A DNA stretch of 64,000 nt, taken from the NCBI RefSeq assembly GCF_016786215.1, contig NZ_JADOBG010000012.1, positions 62,001-126,000 on the forward strand, written 5' to 3'. The notes beneath the pieces were generated by a model. The model made no database searches. It had not been told where the DNA came from and saw only the letters and a program-made list of their open reading frames with translations. The stretch is from Legionella bononiensis. Lineage in GTDB: Bacteria > Pseudomonadota > Gammaproteobacteria > Legionellales > Legionellaceae. Numbering within the stretch: position 1 is the stretch's first letter; each line of letters opens with the position of its first letter. Position numbers and translations under genes: made by a program. Below are positions 9,198 to 19,125 of the stretch, in pieces.

Positions 9198-10034
9198 GTG
9201 AGCGAGTATTTTTTAAAAGTAACTCCCAAGGGAGTGTATGAATCCAAAAAGTCTCTAGGTGAAATCCTGGAACGGGCGTTCAATGATTTTTATAGAATTA
9301 AATACATTGTTGGTTCAGAGGTAAAAGCAAGAATTTTTGATAAAGCCCTCGGACAATTTTGGCTTTTAGTAGAGCCTATTATTATGGCTGGCCTCTATTT
9401 TTTTATAAGTACAGTAATTTTTACTTATACCGGCCAAAAACACATGTTTTTATTTATTCTAACCTCAGTGATATTTTGGCGATGGTTTTCTAAAACCATT
9501 GACTCTTCGCCCTATGTCTTGCTCTCCTATGCGTCAGTCATAAAGCAAACCAATTTTCCTATTTATATAATAATTTTAAGTTATATAAGTACAGAAATCT
9601 TTTTATGGTTTATGTCATTTATGGTCTTATTAATCTTTTTAGCATGTTATGGAATTTTTCCGACCACTGCATATCTGTATCTTCCATTTGTATTACTTGT
9701 CCAATTAGTTATGACCATGTTTTTTACACTAATTTTTGCAGTTATTGGTACGTTCATTAAGGATTTGGCAGGTGTATTGTACGCCTTAACCTCTATCTGG
9801 TGGTATATGTCACCGGGTATTTACCCCGTTTCACGAATTCCTGCCCAATATCTGTGGATATACAATTTAAATCCTTTCGCACATATTTTACCTGCTTATC
9901 GTGATATTTTAATTGATGGCAAAGCACCCGAACTTATTCCATTACTTTATATCTTGGTAACTTCAATATTTTTAACATTTTTTGCCTTTAAGCTTTTTAA
10001 CGCAGCAAAATACCGCTTTTTTATGTATTTATAA
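9198..10034 (+). CDS. wzm: ABC-2 type polysaccharide export permease (Wzm)
   Basis: This 278-residue inner-membrane protein has about six hydrophobic segments and the ABC-2 permease layout of Wzm/KpsM/TagG. The N-terminal amphipathic region includes LGQFWLLVEPIIMA near residues 52-65. The C-terminal half has the conserved pattern around SPGIYPVSRIP and LNPFAHILPAYRDIL (about 205-240). The start is a GTG placed 7 nt after AGGA. With the ATP-binding protein encoded 16 nt downstream, it should export a lipid-linked O-antigen made in the cytoplasm. This implies an ABC-transporter-dependent rather than a Wzx/Wzy-dependent O-chain. Confidence 0.9.
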   Translation: MSEYFLKVTPKGVYESKKSLGEILERAFNDFYRIKYIVGSEVKARIFDKALGQFWLLVEPIIMAGLYFFISTVIFTYTGQKHMFLFILTSVIFWRWFSKTIDSSPYVLLSYASVIKQTNFPIYIIILSYISTEIFLWFMSFMVLLIFLACYGIFPTTAYLYLPFVLLVQLVMTMFFTLIFAVIGTFIKDLAGVLYALTSIWWYMSPGIYPVSRIPAQYLWIYNLNPFAHILPAYRDILIDGKAPELIPLLYILVTSIFLTFFAFKLFNAAKYRFFMYL

Positions 10035-10050
10035 TTTGGATTAAGTTTTT

Positions 10051-11880
10051 ATGAATAAAATTAATAGTCTCAATAATCTAGGTAAGATTTTAAACTATAT
10101 AGATAATAATCAATATCCAAATTTATTTGCAGAGTTTAGATTGGCTGAAATAGACCAACATGGCCTTTCATCAGAAGTCATACAACAGCTGAATAATCTT
10201 TTTCTTCATAAAAATAAACACTTGGGAGAATGGAATAATTTCTTAACCCAATTAAGTACTAAAACAAATACAGATCGTATTTTTACAACATTCCTGGCTG
10301 ACAAAAATGATATTGATAAGATCCAAAGTACATTCGTTAAATCTGGCGATGGAATTATTCGCAATAATCAATCATCAATCGAATTGGTTACAATCAGTGA
10401 TCAATTAGCAAAAATTAGTTTTGAAGAAATACCTGACCATAACTCTCTTATTATCCATTTCTGGGGTAATCTTAAAAGTAATCTGGAAGACAATTTATAT
10501 CTCGAACTCAAAGGTAATACACATTGCGAAGCAATACGATTTGGTAATACTGGTTTCACTCATACCGCATCGGGTACAACGTTATTATGTAACACAAAGA
10601 CTGATAAACTATATACCATTGTATTAAGCAAGGATTTTCTTAAAGTCTATTTGAACGGGATTTTATATCTTTGTAAATCGATACCTATCGGGTTTAAACC
10701 AAGCATGGTGAGTCTTAAACTCATTGGAGTATTGGGTGCTGATCTATCTGCTGCCATTTGTGGAATGGAAATCTGCACCTCTGATATGGAGATAGAGAAT
10801 TTATTTTCAAATGATCAGGCTATTTTTATTAATAGAATAGATGAATACATGAAAAACTCGGTACTTCATAAAATTCATGAACTACTTGAAACTACTGATG
10901 GTTTCGATATTACTATTGCAGAAGAACAACTCCTTCAGCTGTTAAGTAATGAATTAAATAACGAACAAGGATATAGAGAATGGATATTTGAAAAGCTCTT
11001 ATCCCGCGTTTCCAAGACAAGCATAGAGGCTTGGTATAAAAAAAATATTGTTAAATTTCCAGGACCAATTCTAGAAGTTAAAAATTTAATGGTTGAGTTT
11101 TATAGAACACCAAATACTCGTTTTTCCCTTGGCAGACTAGCGAGACTTCATAAAAACAATAAATTTAGAGTATTAGATAATATCAATATTAACGTATACC
11201 CAGGTGATATCATAGGTATAGTTGGCGCTAATGGCGCAGGAAAGAGCACCTTATTAAAAACCATTTCTGGCATGATTCCAATCAACCAAGGAAATGTAAA
11301 TTTGTATGCACGACACCTATTATTAAGCGCCGGTTTAGGCGCAAGAAATGAATTAACTGGTCGTGAAAACATCTATTTATCAGGATGCTTCATGGGGCTT
11401 AACAAGAAACAAATTGATGATCTCTATGAAGAAATAGTTGATTTTTCCGAACTGGGTGAGGCAATTGACAGACCCTTTAAATATTATTCTGATGGAATGA
11501 AAGGACGCTTAGTCTTTTCTATTGCAACGAGTGTTTCACCAGATATCTTAATGCTGGATGAGCTTTTAAGTGCTGGAGACATTAAATTTCAGCAAAAAGC
11601 AGCCAAACGGATGGATCAGCTAATACAAAGAGCTAAAGTGGTAGTAGTTGTCACACACAGCACACAATTTGTAGTACAAAAATGTAATAAAGCATTGCTT
11701 CTTTCAAAAGGTAAGCAAGTTTATTATGGGGATCCAGCAAAGGCAATATCTCTATATTTAAATGAACTGCATATGCAACCAACAGAAGATCAAACTGATT
11801 TAGGACCCAATAATATAAATATGATACAACAAATGGCACAAACAAACGGTATGCCTATTGGAGGACAACGTGCTAACTAG
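10051..11880 (+). CDS. wzt: ABC exporter ATP-binding protein (Wzt-like) with an N-terminal extension
   Basis: This 609-residue protein carries a full nucleotide-binding domain only in its C-terminal half (about 345-575). Walker A is GANGAGKST at 392-400, the signature is YSDGMKGR at 479-486 (the divergent form seen in Wzt), Walker B is LMLDELLSAGD, and the switch is VVVTHS. Typical Wzt proteins start with the ABC domain and, in some systems, end with a carbohydrate-binding domain. Here about 330 extra residues come first and almost nothing follows. Residues about 100-250 look beta-rich and end like a LamG/concanavalin-type sheet (LKVYLNGILYL near 200), so a sugar-binding role is possible but unproven. 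It pairs with the upstream permease. Confidence 0.87.
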   Translation: MNKINSLNNLGKILNYIDNNQYPNLFAEFRLAEIDQHGLSSEVIQQLNNLFLHKNKHLGEWNNFLTQLSTKTNTDRIFTTFLADKNDIDKIQSTFVKSGDGIIRNNQSSIELVTISDQLAKISFEEIPDHNSLIIHFWGNLKSNLEDNLYLELKGNTHCEAIRFGNTGFTHTASGTTLLCNTKTDKLYTIVLSKDFLKVYLNGILYLCKSIPIGFKPSMVSLKLIGVLGADLSAAICGMEICTSDMEIENLFSNDQAIFINRIDEYMKNSVLHKIHELLETTDGFDITIAEEQLLQLLSNELNNEQGYREWIFEKLLSRVSKTSIEAWYKKNIVKFPGPILEVKNLMVEFYRTPNTRFSLGRLARLHKNNKFRVLDNININVYPGDIIGIVGANGAGKSTLLKTISGMIPINQGNVNLYARHLLLSAGLGARNELTGRENIYLSGCFMGLNKKQIDDLYEEIVDFSELGEAIDRPFKYYSDGMKGRLVFSIATSVSPDILMLDELLSAGDIKFQQKAAKRMDQLIQRAKVVVVVTHSTQFVVQKCNKALLLSKGKQVYYGDPAKAISLYLNELHMQPTEDQTDLGPNNINMIQQMAQTNGMPIGGQRAN

Positions 11881-13801
11881 TAAAAGGGAAGCAGGTCATA
11901 CCACTAAGCAAGGTAGAACATCGCCTCATGAATATATAAAGAACAAGGAAATTTTGTATTTTGATTATAAAACAGGCCTATTAACTGATAAGAATGGAAT
12001 TACCTACACGCCTAATGAAATTAACAATCAACTAGATGATGGATTAATTGATTTTGATATACGTGAACAGGCAAGAAAGTATATAGCCGAATTATCCAAT
12101 AAAGTATTTAAGACAACGGGGCGTCCTCTTTTTGAATCATTAAATTATAATGGGATTAGTGCTTGGTGGTTTCTGGAGATTGCTCTACACGAGCCAGTCT
12201 TTCTCAAATTACGATCCCAGATGTTACTTAAGAAATTAAGAATAAATGATGAATATTTCATATATGAACATAGAGATACTCTCCAGCCAAATATATTACC
12301 CACTTCTCTAAATGAGTTAAAAGGAGAGTTTGCTAATATTCAAAAGAAATCATTACGAGTGTGGATTAAAGAAATTATTTTCATTAAACCTAAAAATCTG
12401 TCTCAGCTTATATTTAATTATATAAGTTATAAACTAAAAGTATTCATTTGTAATATGATTAGAATATTTTCTTATCTATTTTTGAAACCAAAAGACATAC
12501 TTATATTTTTCGAGAATGAAAATATAAGAACACATTATAATTTTAGTACTAGACAATTAGATGATGCGTTAACCTATGCGGAAGGAATCATTGAGAAAAT
12601 CCATCAAAGTGCTTCACGCGAAACAATGATAGTTGATAGATCAAATAGTTGTGCGAGAAAACCTCTATGGAAATTTAAAATATATAGAATGCCAAAATCA
12701 AGCCCATATATTATTCCCAAGCAGTTTATAAATGTTATTGAAGAACTCTATTCCTATATATCTCCGCTGCTTGAAAATGAAATGCCCATTTCATTAATGT
12801 TAGAAATCTTAACAATTAAAATACGACAATTTAATGAATACGATCAACTTATTTCTAAATTACAAACAAAAATACTATTTACCTATAATTGGGAAGGTGT
12901 ATTCAGACCATTAATGGCTGCCGCAAAAATTAATAACGTAAAAATAATTGGCGTTCAACAAGCATTAGGCCCCTACTCTCATGCTTTAAACCATCATGAA
13001 ACAGGCTATTGGACCAACTCTAATAAAGAGTCTCTGAAATTCCCGATTCCTGATAAATTTCTTGTCTGGGGAGAGTTTCATAAAGACCAATTTGTTAAGA
13101 ATTACGGATATCCAGTAGATCAAGTCGAAACAGCAGGTTATGCACGCCTAGATAAACATTATTTTGCTAAAACTGATAAACTTAAAAATCGTCAAAAAGC
13201 TGCAACAGCATTAGGCCTAAATCCAAATAAGCGATATGTACTTTTTACTGTCCAATATAATGTTTTAAATACTTGTTTAGTAAATAAATCTGATTTTGAA
13301 TCTACATTATCGGAACTTCTGAAACTTGCCGACTTATATGATTTTAATATTATTATTAAACCCTGGTCTGGTGATAACATTACCTATCTATTAGAACAAG
13401 CTTCTAAACGACCTGACAAAATCCATTTTGCGCCACAAAATGTAATTATTCCCAATTCATATCTTTTATTACTTAGTGACCTGTGCATCAGTACTTTTTC
13501 TTCGATAGTTGGTGAAGCAACTTTGTGCGAAAATTTATGTTTTTTAATTAATTATCCCGAATCAAAAAGTTATTTCGAAGCAAAACATATGTCAATTTAT
13601 GACAAATTAGCTATTAAAATTAATTCACCAACAAAACTAAGCAGCATTTTAACTCCATTCCTTTGTTCAGAAGTTATGACCAAAGAAAAATTGAATGAAT
13701 TTATAACACATCTAAGACCAATCTTTGGGCCATGTGATGGAAAATCAGCTGATCGCATCTCTCGCGTCGTGTTGGATTCATTAAAAACTGATTGTGAATA
13801 A
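11858..13801 (+). CDS. Large surface-carbohydrate biosynthesis protein (GT-B/capsule-synthase-like) 1
   Basis: This 647-residue cytoplasmic protein resembles surface carbohydrate biosynthesis proteins with a GT-B-like C-terminal half. It contains SAWWFLEIALHE near residue 102, the block IIGVQQALGPYSHALN near 366, the motif PDKFLVWGEFH and NYGYP near 405-425, a basic loop IIIKPW near 505, and a late acceptor-type segment TFSSIVGEA near 546. WWF, WG and NYGYP recur in the next gene, so the two are paralogues. The TTG start overlaps wzt by 23 nt, and a GTG four codons later is an alternative. It probably transfers or polymerises an O-antigen residue. The donor is unknown. Confidence 0.7.
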   Translation: MEDNVLTSKREAGHTTKQGRTSPHEYIKNKEILYFDYKTGLLTDKNGITYTPNEINNQLDDGLIDFDIREQARKYIAELSNKVFKTTGRPLFESLNYNGISAWWFLEIALHEPVFLKLRSQMLLKKLRINDEYFIYEHRDTLQPNILPTSLNELKGEFANIQKKSLRVWIKEIIFIKPKNLSQLIFNYISYKLKVFICNMIRIFSYLFLKPKDILIFFENENIRTHYNFSTRQLDDALTYAEGIIEKIHQSASRETMIVDRSNSCARKPLWKFKIYRMPKSSPYIIPKQFINVIEELYSYISPLLENEMPISLMLEILTIKIRQFNEYDQLISKLQTKILFTYNWEGVFRPLMAAAKINNVKIIGVQQALGPYSHALNHHETGYWTNSNKESLKFPIPDKFLVWGEFHKDQFVKNYGYPVDQVETAGYARLDKHYFAKTDKLKNRQKAATALGLNPNKRYVLFTVQYNVLNTCLVNKSDFESTLSELLKLADLYDFNIIIKPWSGDNITYLLEQASKRPDKIHFAPQNVIIPNSYLLLLSDLCISTFSSIVGEATLCENLCFLINYPESKSYFEAKHMSIYDKLAIKINSPTKLSSILTPFLCSEVMTKEKLNEFITHLRPIFGPCDGKSADRISRVVLDSLKTDCE

Positions 13802-13810
13802 TTAATTTAT

Positions 13811-15769
13811 ATGAGACAGACACAACTCATTTTTATTTTTGGGAATAATCTATCACTAACTAAAGTAGACGCCATAAAAAAAGAAGAACACATTAATTAT
13901 ATTTATATCTGTGATTCCCTTTTTACACGTGAGCAGCTGATATTAAAGGGATTGCAGTCTCATTACCTTTTTAATATAAATGACGTAATTTGGAATGAAA
14001 TTTTAACAACTGCATTACGATGGTTAACCAATTTTCCTAAAATAACCTTATCAAATAATATTCAGTTAGCAGACTATTTTAAATTTAAGAATCAATCATT
14101 GTGGTGGTTTATTTACGATGCTCTGTTTGAGGTAGCAGGAGGAATTTTTGATTCAATTTTATATTGTACAATCTATAAATACCTATTGGCTTCAAATACT
14201 CCTCAGAACATTGTAATTATTGGAAATGTTCAATCTATAGCGTGCTCAAACCTCTTAAGAATTCTTGAACAAACAAATTATAAAATACAGATTTTAGAGA
14301 GCACTGATAAGATAAATGTCAAGAAAACGCTCTCTCAAAAATTTAAACATTTACTCTATAATTCATTGTACTGGTTTGACCTGCTTGTTATTAAGAAATG
14401 TTTACTTGGTATTAGCTCGCTCCTTAAATCTAACTCTGTACATTCCCGATATACTGCATTTTTATGTAATCATGGAAACAGAAGTTTACTGCAATTCGAT
14501 AATAATAATTCACTTTATATAACGGACAATATTTACAAAGAATTTGAAATTAAAATTAGAAATATTAACAAGAACGTTAAAACTATTTCCTTATTTGAAC
14601 CAGTTCTATCAAATCATTCAACATTAAATAAAGTTAAAAATTGGTTCTTCATCATCAAGGGAATCTATATTCCATGGTATAGTAGTGTTTCTTATTCAAG
14701 TATCTGGAAATTGTTTTTCAAAAAGAAAGTGTTTAAAAAACAGATTTCATCTCTTTTTCAAGACATTAATGTTCAATCCAATTTTATGATTGACGAGTTC
14801 AGTTTTCTTAAATCATGTGAACATAAAATTCTTGAACTGCTCCCTGGTTTACTATTCTCGGCTAGTTTATATATAGATATCGCATCTCGTATTGTAAAAA
14901 ATCAACACGTAGATACACTGTATACGGTTGAATCGCATTCATCCATTGGCCGATCTCTGGCCCTCGCATTAAATACAAGCAATGGTAAGTTAATTGGCTT
15001 ACAAGGGGGCATTATTACCCCCTATATTGTAACGAATACAGGCTTTTATTTAGCACATCTGCAGGGTACGAAAATCAAATACCCGTTATTACCCAATGAG
15101 TTCCACATATGGGGAAATTATTATAGAACTTTATTAATTGATAATTATGGATACCCAAATGAACTCATTAAAATTAGTGGAAATACAAACCTACTTAGTG
15201 TCATGTCTCCAAATAAAAAGGAATGGATTAGTAATTGTAAAGTGATTTTATATATTGCGTCTTCTAATATCGATGTATTCCCTTTAATCATGACTATTGA
15301 CGAAGAATTATTCACAATAGTTAAATTGGCTGAAACAATACCAGAGCATTACATTTTGAGCATAAGATTACACCCATCACATCCTATTGAACTATTCAAA
15401 AATCACCTTTCGTCATATAAAAATATCGAACTGCATTCAGCTGTGACCCGCTCACTAAGTCAAGATCTTGACTCATCAAACATAGTTATAACGAAAGCAT
15501 CTAGTGTCATTTTTGATGCTTTAGCCCAAAATAAAGTTCTAATTCTTGTAAATTTTGCTAATACACCTGATTTTACTGGTATTATCAAAGGGAGATTTTG
15601 GGATTTAGTCGCTACAAATTGTGAAGAATTGACTCAGCTATTAACCGTCTATCTTCAACCACAAAATGATGATTTAGCATGTTTGGAACTCAAGAGTAAT
15701 ATGTTACTTAACCAGTTTGTTAAGACTTCTTCAAATTCCAATATAAAATTAGCACTGCCAATAGATTAA
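13811..15769 (+). CDS. Large surface-carbohydrate biosynthesis protein (GT-B/capsule-synthase-like) 2
   Basis: This 652-residue protein is a paralogue of the preceding one. Shared landmarks are SLWWFIYDALFE near residue 96, LIGLQGG near 397, PNEFHIWGNYY and NYGYP near 430-450, the loop RLHPSHP near 518 and the late TKASSVIFDAL near 562. The combination of an R/K-x-HP loop and a C-terminal SS motif recalls GT-B enzymes of the capsule and teichoic-acid polymerase families. There is no signal peptide or clear membrane span, so it probably works on the cytoplasmic face. Codon use is strongly AT-rich, as in its neighbours. The specific reaction cannot be assigned. Confidence 0.68.
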   Translation: MRQTQLIFIFGNNLSLTKVDAIKKEEHINYIYICDSLFTREQLILKGLQSHYLFNINDVIWNEILTTALRWLTNFPKITLSNNIQLADYFKFKNQSLWWFIYDALFEVAGGIFDSILYCTIYKYLLASNTPQNIVIIGNVQSIACSNLLRILEQTNYKIQILESTDKINVKKTLSQKFKHLLYNSLYWFDLLVIKKCLLGISSLLKSNSVHSRYTAFLCNHGNRSLLQFDNNNSLYITDNIYKEFEIKIRNINKNVKTISLFEPVLSNHSTLNKVKNWFFIIKGIYIPWYSSVSYSSIWKLFFKKKVFKKQISSLFQDINVQSNFMIDEFSFLKSCEHKILELLPGLLFSASLYIDIASRIVKNQHVDTLYTVESHSSIGRSLALALNTSNGKLIGLQGGIITPYIVTNTGFYLAHLQGTKIKYPLLPNEFHIWGNYYRTLLIDNYGYPNELIKISGNTNLLSVMSPNKKEWISNCKVILYIASSNIDVFPLIMTIDEELFTIVKLAETIPEHYILSIRLHPSHPIELFKNHLSSYKNIELHSAVTRSLSQDLDSSNIVITKASSVIFDALAQNKVLILVNFANTPDFTGIIKGRFWDLVATNCEELTQLLTVYLQPQNDDLACLELKSNMLLNQFVKTSSNSNIKLALPID

Positions 15770-15864
15770 TACTTTCTATCAAATGATTAGAAACTGATAT
15801 TTCGATAATTGGAGTTTGGATCTAATGTACTATTTGAATAAATAGTACTAATAAAATATTAGGT

Positions 15865-17079
15865 ATGTTGATGAGAAAAATACTTGCAGTATCCAGTAAT
15901 TCATTGCATAAAAGAACATTTTTAGAATTAGCGACTCAATCTAAATTATGCAACTATGATATAGAAATAATGCTGATTGATTTAGAGAACACCGAAGATA
16001 ACAATTCAAGTTTTGGTTTACAATCATTAAAAGAACTTAAAAATCAGTCTAGATATTTATTTTATTTATTTAATACTCTGAAATATGTTTACCTTGAGGC
16101 AAGTAACAAGATCCAAATAACCTTAAATACTATTAAACCTGATTTTATACTGTTGGGAAATGATACTGGACATTATGAACGAGCCATTATAAGGATTGCA
16201 AAAAAATACAAAATTACCACAGTGCTCTTGCAAGATGGTTTGTTATTTAGTCAAATGAAATCCAATAAAAAAACAAAATTTAGTAATTCATTATATTATT
16301 TCTATCAAAAATACATCTCACGATTTATTGGGGGTGTTAAATATGGTTACGGCGGCTGTAATGTATTTCTTTCATTAGGACATTATTGGTCTGAAGTTGT
16401 TCGTAATTATGGGAATAATCTTCATGAACGAATATACACTGTAAGTTCTCCATATTTTGAATCATTTATAAAACCCCCTATCGAGTCAACAAATACCCCT
16501 GTATATAATTCAAAGAACTCTTTGTGTATTACCTACTTTCTCACCAATTTTTTATCAGGTCTAAATGATCATAAAGCTCATGAGCTACAACTGGCTGAAA
16601 TTAAACTTTTATATCAAAAAATTAATTTCATTTTCCAAGAACAATTCAGTTTTATATTAAAAATTCATCCAGAGGATTCTTGTGATAACTATAAATCACT
16701 TTCACAATTAGGGCCTCAACTAGAGATAACTAAAAATGCATCTCTGGATTACTTGTTCAGCAAAAGTAACCTATGTCTTACCAATTTTTCTTCTATATTT
16801 ATACAAGCTTATTTTAATCAAAAACTATGCATGCTTTCTAATATTGGGTTGCACCATACAAAATATGGTGATTTTATCCTGTCCTTGAACCTTCCTACTC
16901 TGAAATCCATTGAAGAATTTGAAAGTCTGTTAGTAGATATAAAAATGGATCAAAATAATAATTTAAATACAACCAACTTTGAAGAGCAAATGAGACGTTT
17001 TATCGATGTAGATCCAAATAAATCATCTTCACAAAGAATTATAGAGCTACTTAGTTCGCTTGAAATACAATATGATTGA
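15865..17079 (+). CDS. Surface-carbohydrate glycosyltransferase-like protein (GT-B type)
   Basis: This 404-residue protein shares the C-terminal signatures of the two larger upstream proteins: FLSLGHYWSEVVRNYG near residue 170, a FILKIHPEDS loop near 270 and LTNFSSIFIQAYF near 307. It lacks their long N-terminal region, so it looks like the minimal catalytic form. Two in-frame starts, ATG 15865 and ATG 15871, are possible. It is the last plus-strand gene of the O-antigen part and converges with the deacetylase gene. A transferase role in O-chain synthesis is an inference from similarity to its neighbours. Confidence 0.62.
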   Translation: MLMRKILAVSSNSLHKRTFLELATQSKLCNYDIEIMLIDLENTEDNNSSFGLQSLKELKNQSRYLFYLFNTLKYVYLEASNKIQITLNTIKPDFILLGNDTGHYERAIIRIAKKYKITTVLLQDGLLFSQMKSNKKTKFSNSLYYFYQKYISRFIGGVKYGYGGCNVFLSLGHYWSEVVRNYGNNLHERIYTVSSPYFESFIKPPIESTNTPVYNSKNSLCITYFLTNFLSGLNDHKAHELQLAEIKLLYQKINFIFQEQFSFILKIHPEDSCDNYKSLSQLGPQLEITKNASLDYLFSKSNLCLTNFSSIFIQAYFNQKLCMLSNIGLHHTKYGDFILSLNLPTLKSIEEFESLLVDIKMDQNNNLNTTNFEEQMRRFIDVDPNKSSSQRIIELLSSLEIQYD

Positions 17080-17194
17080 TGACTAGCGCAAATTAGATAT
17101 GCTATTAAGTCAGTAGTGCTGTATTGCTTGTTATTCTAATGCCAATACACACATCATCTTCAATGCTTTAAGCTATGATTAATGGCTTTTAAAA

Positions 17195-18169
17195 TCATGC
17201 CATTTCATTGATAGACCAGTGGGTAATTGGTGCTGAGAGGTCAAAAGGTAAATTTTGACAATCAAGTCTATCCATGCGTAATGGACTATATTCCATGCCA
17301 ATTCCCTCACGACATGTAAAAGAGATTTGTATTCCTTTCTGCTTAAGATACTCTTCAGTTTCCTTTTTGAAAATTCCATAAGGATATGCATAAGTTCTTG
17401 GTTTATATTGTAAATTAGTACTCAAAAGATCGAGGCAATGTGCAGCATCATTTATTGCCATTTCAGGATCAATCGAAGTCTCCAAAAGGTGTAAGTGCCC
17501 ATGCCCACCAATTTCATGTCCATTCTTTTTTAGTTGTTTTAAATGTTCCCAATTCATGTAATAACTATCTACAATTTCTTGTTCATTAAAAATTTCGCCA
17601 AACATCAGATTTATAATTGTATCAAATTTATCTGTAGGTATTATCGTTTCTCTCACCTTGCGGTAAAGACGCTCAAGAGGAGAATAAAACTTATATTCTG
17701 CATAATAATCTAATGCTGATGATATAGCAGTTTCACTGGGTAAATAGAGTATTGGTTCAATATCAGGGCAAAATTCTCTAAGTTTCTCACAAAAACCATT
17801 ATAAAAGAGGGAATAATCTGTACGAAAATATTGTAATAATCGTTGTTTCTCAACAGTGGGCAGAATCCTATCATTAATAATGCATGTCGGTGCAAAAAAG
17901 AATCCCTTGATATCATGTTGATTTAGAACTCTTTCTGCAACTGTTGCTTGTCCTAAATGAGCATCATCAAAAGTAAGAACGACAGCATTGGGCGGTGGTA
18001 CGCCCGTTTTTTCTATGCTTAAAATAATATCATTCGGGTGATAAAATTGATGCAAATTTTTAAGATGTCGAATTTGATAATCTAATTGTTCTGTTGTAAT
18101 AACCATACTTTTTGGCAAATGCTCATATTCATTACCTAAAAAAAATGCATGGTATGTAACTGAAATCAT
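17195..18169 (-). CDS. Polysaccharide deacetylase family protein
   Basis: This 324-residue protein has the NodB-homology fold. The first metal and catalytic motif is LTFDDAH near residue 81. The second is HEIGGHGHLHL near 216-226, a form of the H-x3-H-x-H metal site. AYPYGIF follows near 261 as the third motif. Family members remove N- or O-acetyl groups from sugars or act on related C-N bonds. I start it at MISVTYHAFF, 17 nt after the upstream methyltransferase stop. The longer frame would run back into that gene. No signal peptide is visible, so it probably acts on a cytoplasmic sugar precursor. It shares an operon with the methyltransferase. Confidence 0.85.
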   Translation of the reverse strand: MISVTYHAFFLGNEYEHLPKSMVITTEQLDYQIRHLKNLHQFYHPNDIILSIEKTGVPPPNAVVLTFDDAHLGQATVAERVLNQHDIKGFFFAPTCIINDRILPTVEKQRLLQYFRTDYSLFYNGFCEKLREFCPDIEPILYLPSETAISSALDYYAEYKFYSPLERLYRKVRETIIPTDKFDTIINLMFGEIFNEQEIVDSYYMNWEHLKQLKKNGHEIGGHGHLHLLETSIDPEMAINDAAHCLDLLSTNLQYKPRTYAYPYGIFKKETEEYLKQKGIQISFTCREGIGMEYSPLRMDRLDCQNLPFDLSAPITHWSINEMA

Positions 18170-18186
18170 ATTATATTCCCTGATAC

Positions 18187-19125
18187 CTAGTTTTTCTGAA
18201 ATACAGCAACAATTGAAGAACAATTCAAAACAACTAATGGATTCCAAGGAATGCATTGCAAAGCCCAAGCAATTTTATTGAACGCCCGCGTTCCCCTTTG
18301 TTCCAGAATCGGAAAAAATGGATGCGGATGCATACCTAAAGTATCCACTAATTTAAAACCATTTTGAGAAGCTGTATTAACCAGATCCTTAAGAATATGT
18401 TGCCTTCTTGTAGTAGGGAATGTTTTGGTCAAAATAGGTGTATTAAATTCACTGGTATCGGCTTTTAGTAATGCATTAACTTGGCTCATTTGGTCGAGAT
18501 ATTCAAGATATGTATCTTGATTAATTTCTGTGCCCTGTAGATAATCTTGGAATGCATTAACCAGAGTTTCTAGCTCTCCATTGTTAGCTTCCTTAATTGT
18601 AAACTGATTAGCAGATGCAATATTAAATGCTCTATTTCTAAATTCTACAATCAAATAACCTTTATTAACCAAGAACGATTCAACATTTTGGAAAAAAATA
18701 TTTTCATCATTAAAATATTCAATAAAACCCATTGCGATTGCTAGATTTGCAGAGTGTTTAAAATCCGAAGGTTTTAATTCTAAAAAGTCAGCTTGGCGAA
18801 ATTTTACTTTATTTGATAAATGTTCCTCATTGATAATTTTTTGAGCATGTGCCAACATTTTATCTGAAAAATCGATTCCTTCTACATTAAATCCAGCCTT
18901 CGCTAGTTCAATACTAAGTTGACCACCGCCACAACCTACATCCAGTGCAAACTGCCCTTTAATGTTATTTCGCTCTATTGCTTTTGATAAAACAAGTCGC
19001 CTGGCAGCGCCAAATGGAAAATGTCCTGCATCTGTTTCATCTATGTATACATATTTTAGCCATTCATCAACTATAGAAGAGGAATAATATTCATAAGTTG
19101 TTTGTTGAAGAGAATTCGATTTCAT
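18187..19125 (-). CDS. SAM-dependent methyltransferase
   Basis: This 312-residue class I methyltransferase has motif I, LDVGCGGGQLS, near residues 59-69, then VEGIDFSDKML near 82 and a post-motif segment, FRQADFLEL, near 110. A strong ribosome site (AGGAGG) lies just upstream of the ATG, so this gene appears well translated and leads a two-gene operon with the deacetylase. In an ABC-exported O-antigen, terminal methylation can end chain growth and mark chains for Wzt, but there is no direct evidence for that role here. The acceptor is unknown. Confidence 0.82.
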   Translation of the reverse strand: MKSNSLQQTTYEYYSSSIVDEWLKYVYIDETDAGHFPFGAARRLVLSKAIERNNIKGQFALDVGCGGGQLSIELAKAGFNVEGIDFSDKMLAHAQKIINEEHLSNKVKFRQADFLELKPSDFKHSANLAIAMGFIEYFNDENIFFQNVESFLVNKGYLIVEFRNRAFNIASANQFTIKEANNGELETLVNAFQDYLQGTEINQDTYLEYLDQMSQVNALLKADTSEFNTPILTKTFPTTRRQHILKDLVNTASQNGFKLVDTLGMHPHPFFPILEQRGTRAFNKIAWALQCIPWNPLVVLNCSSIVAVFQKN

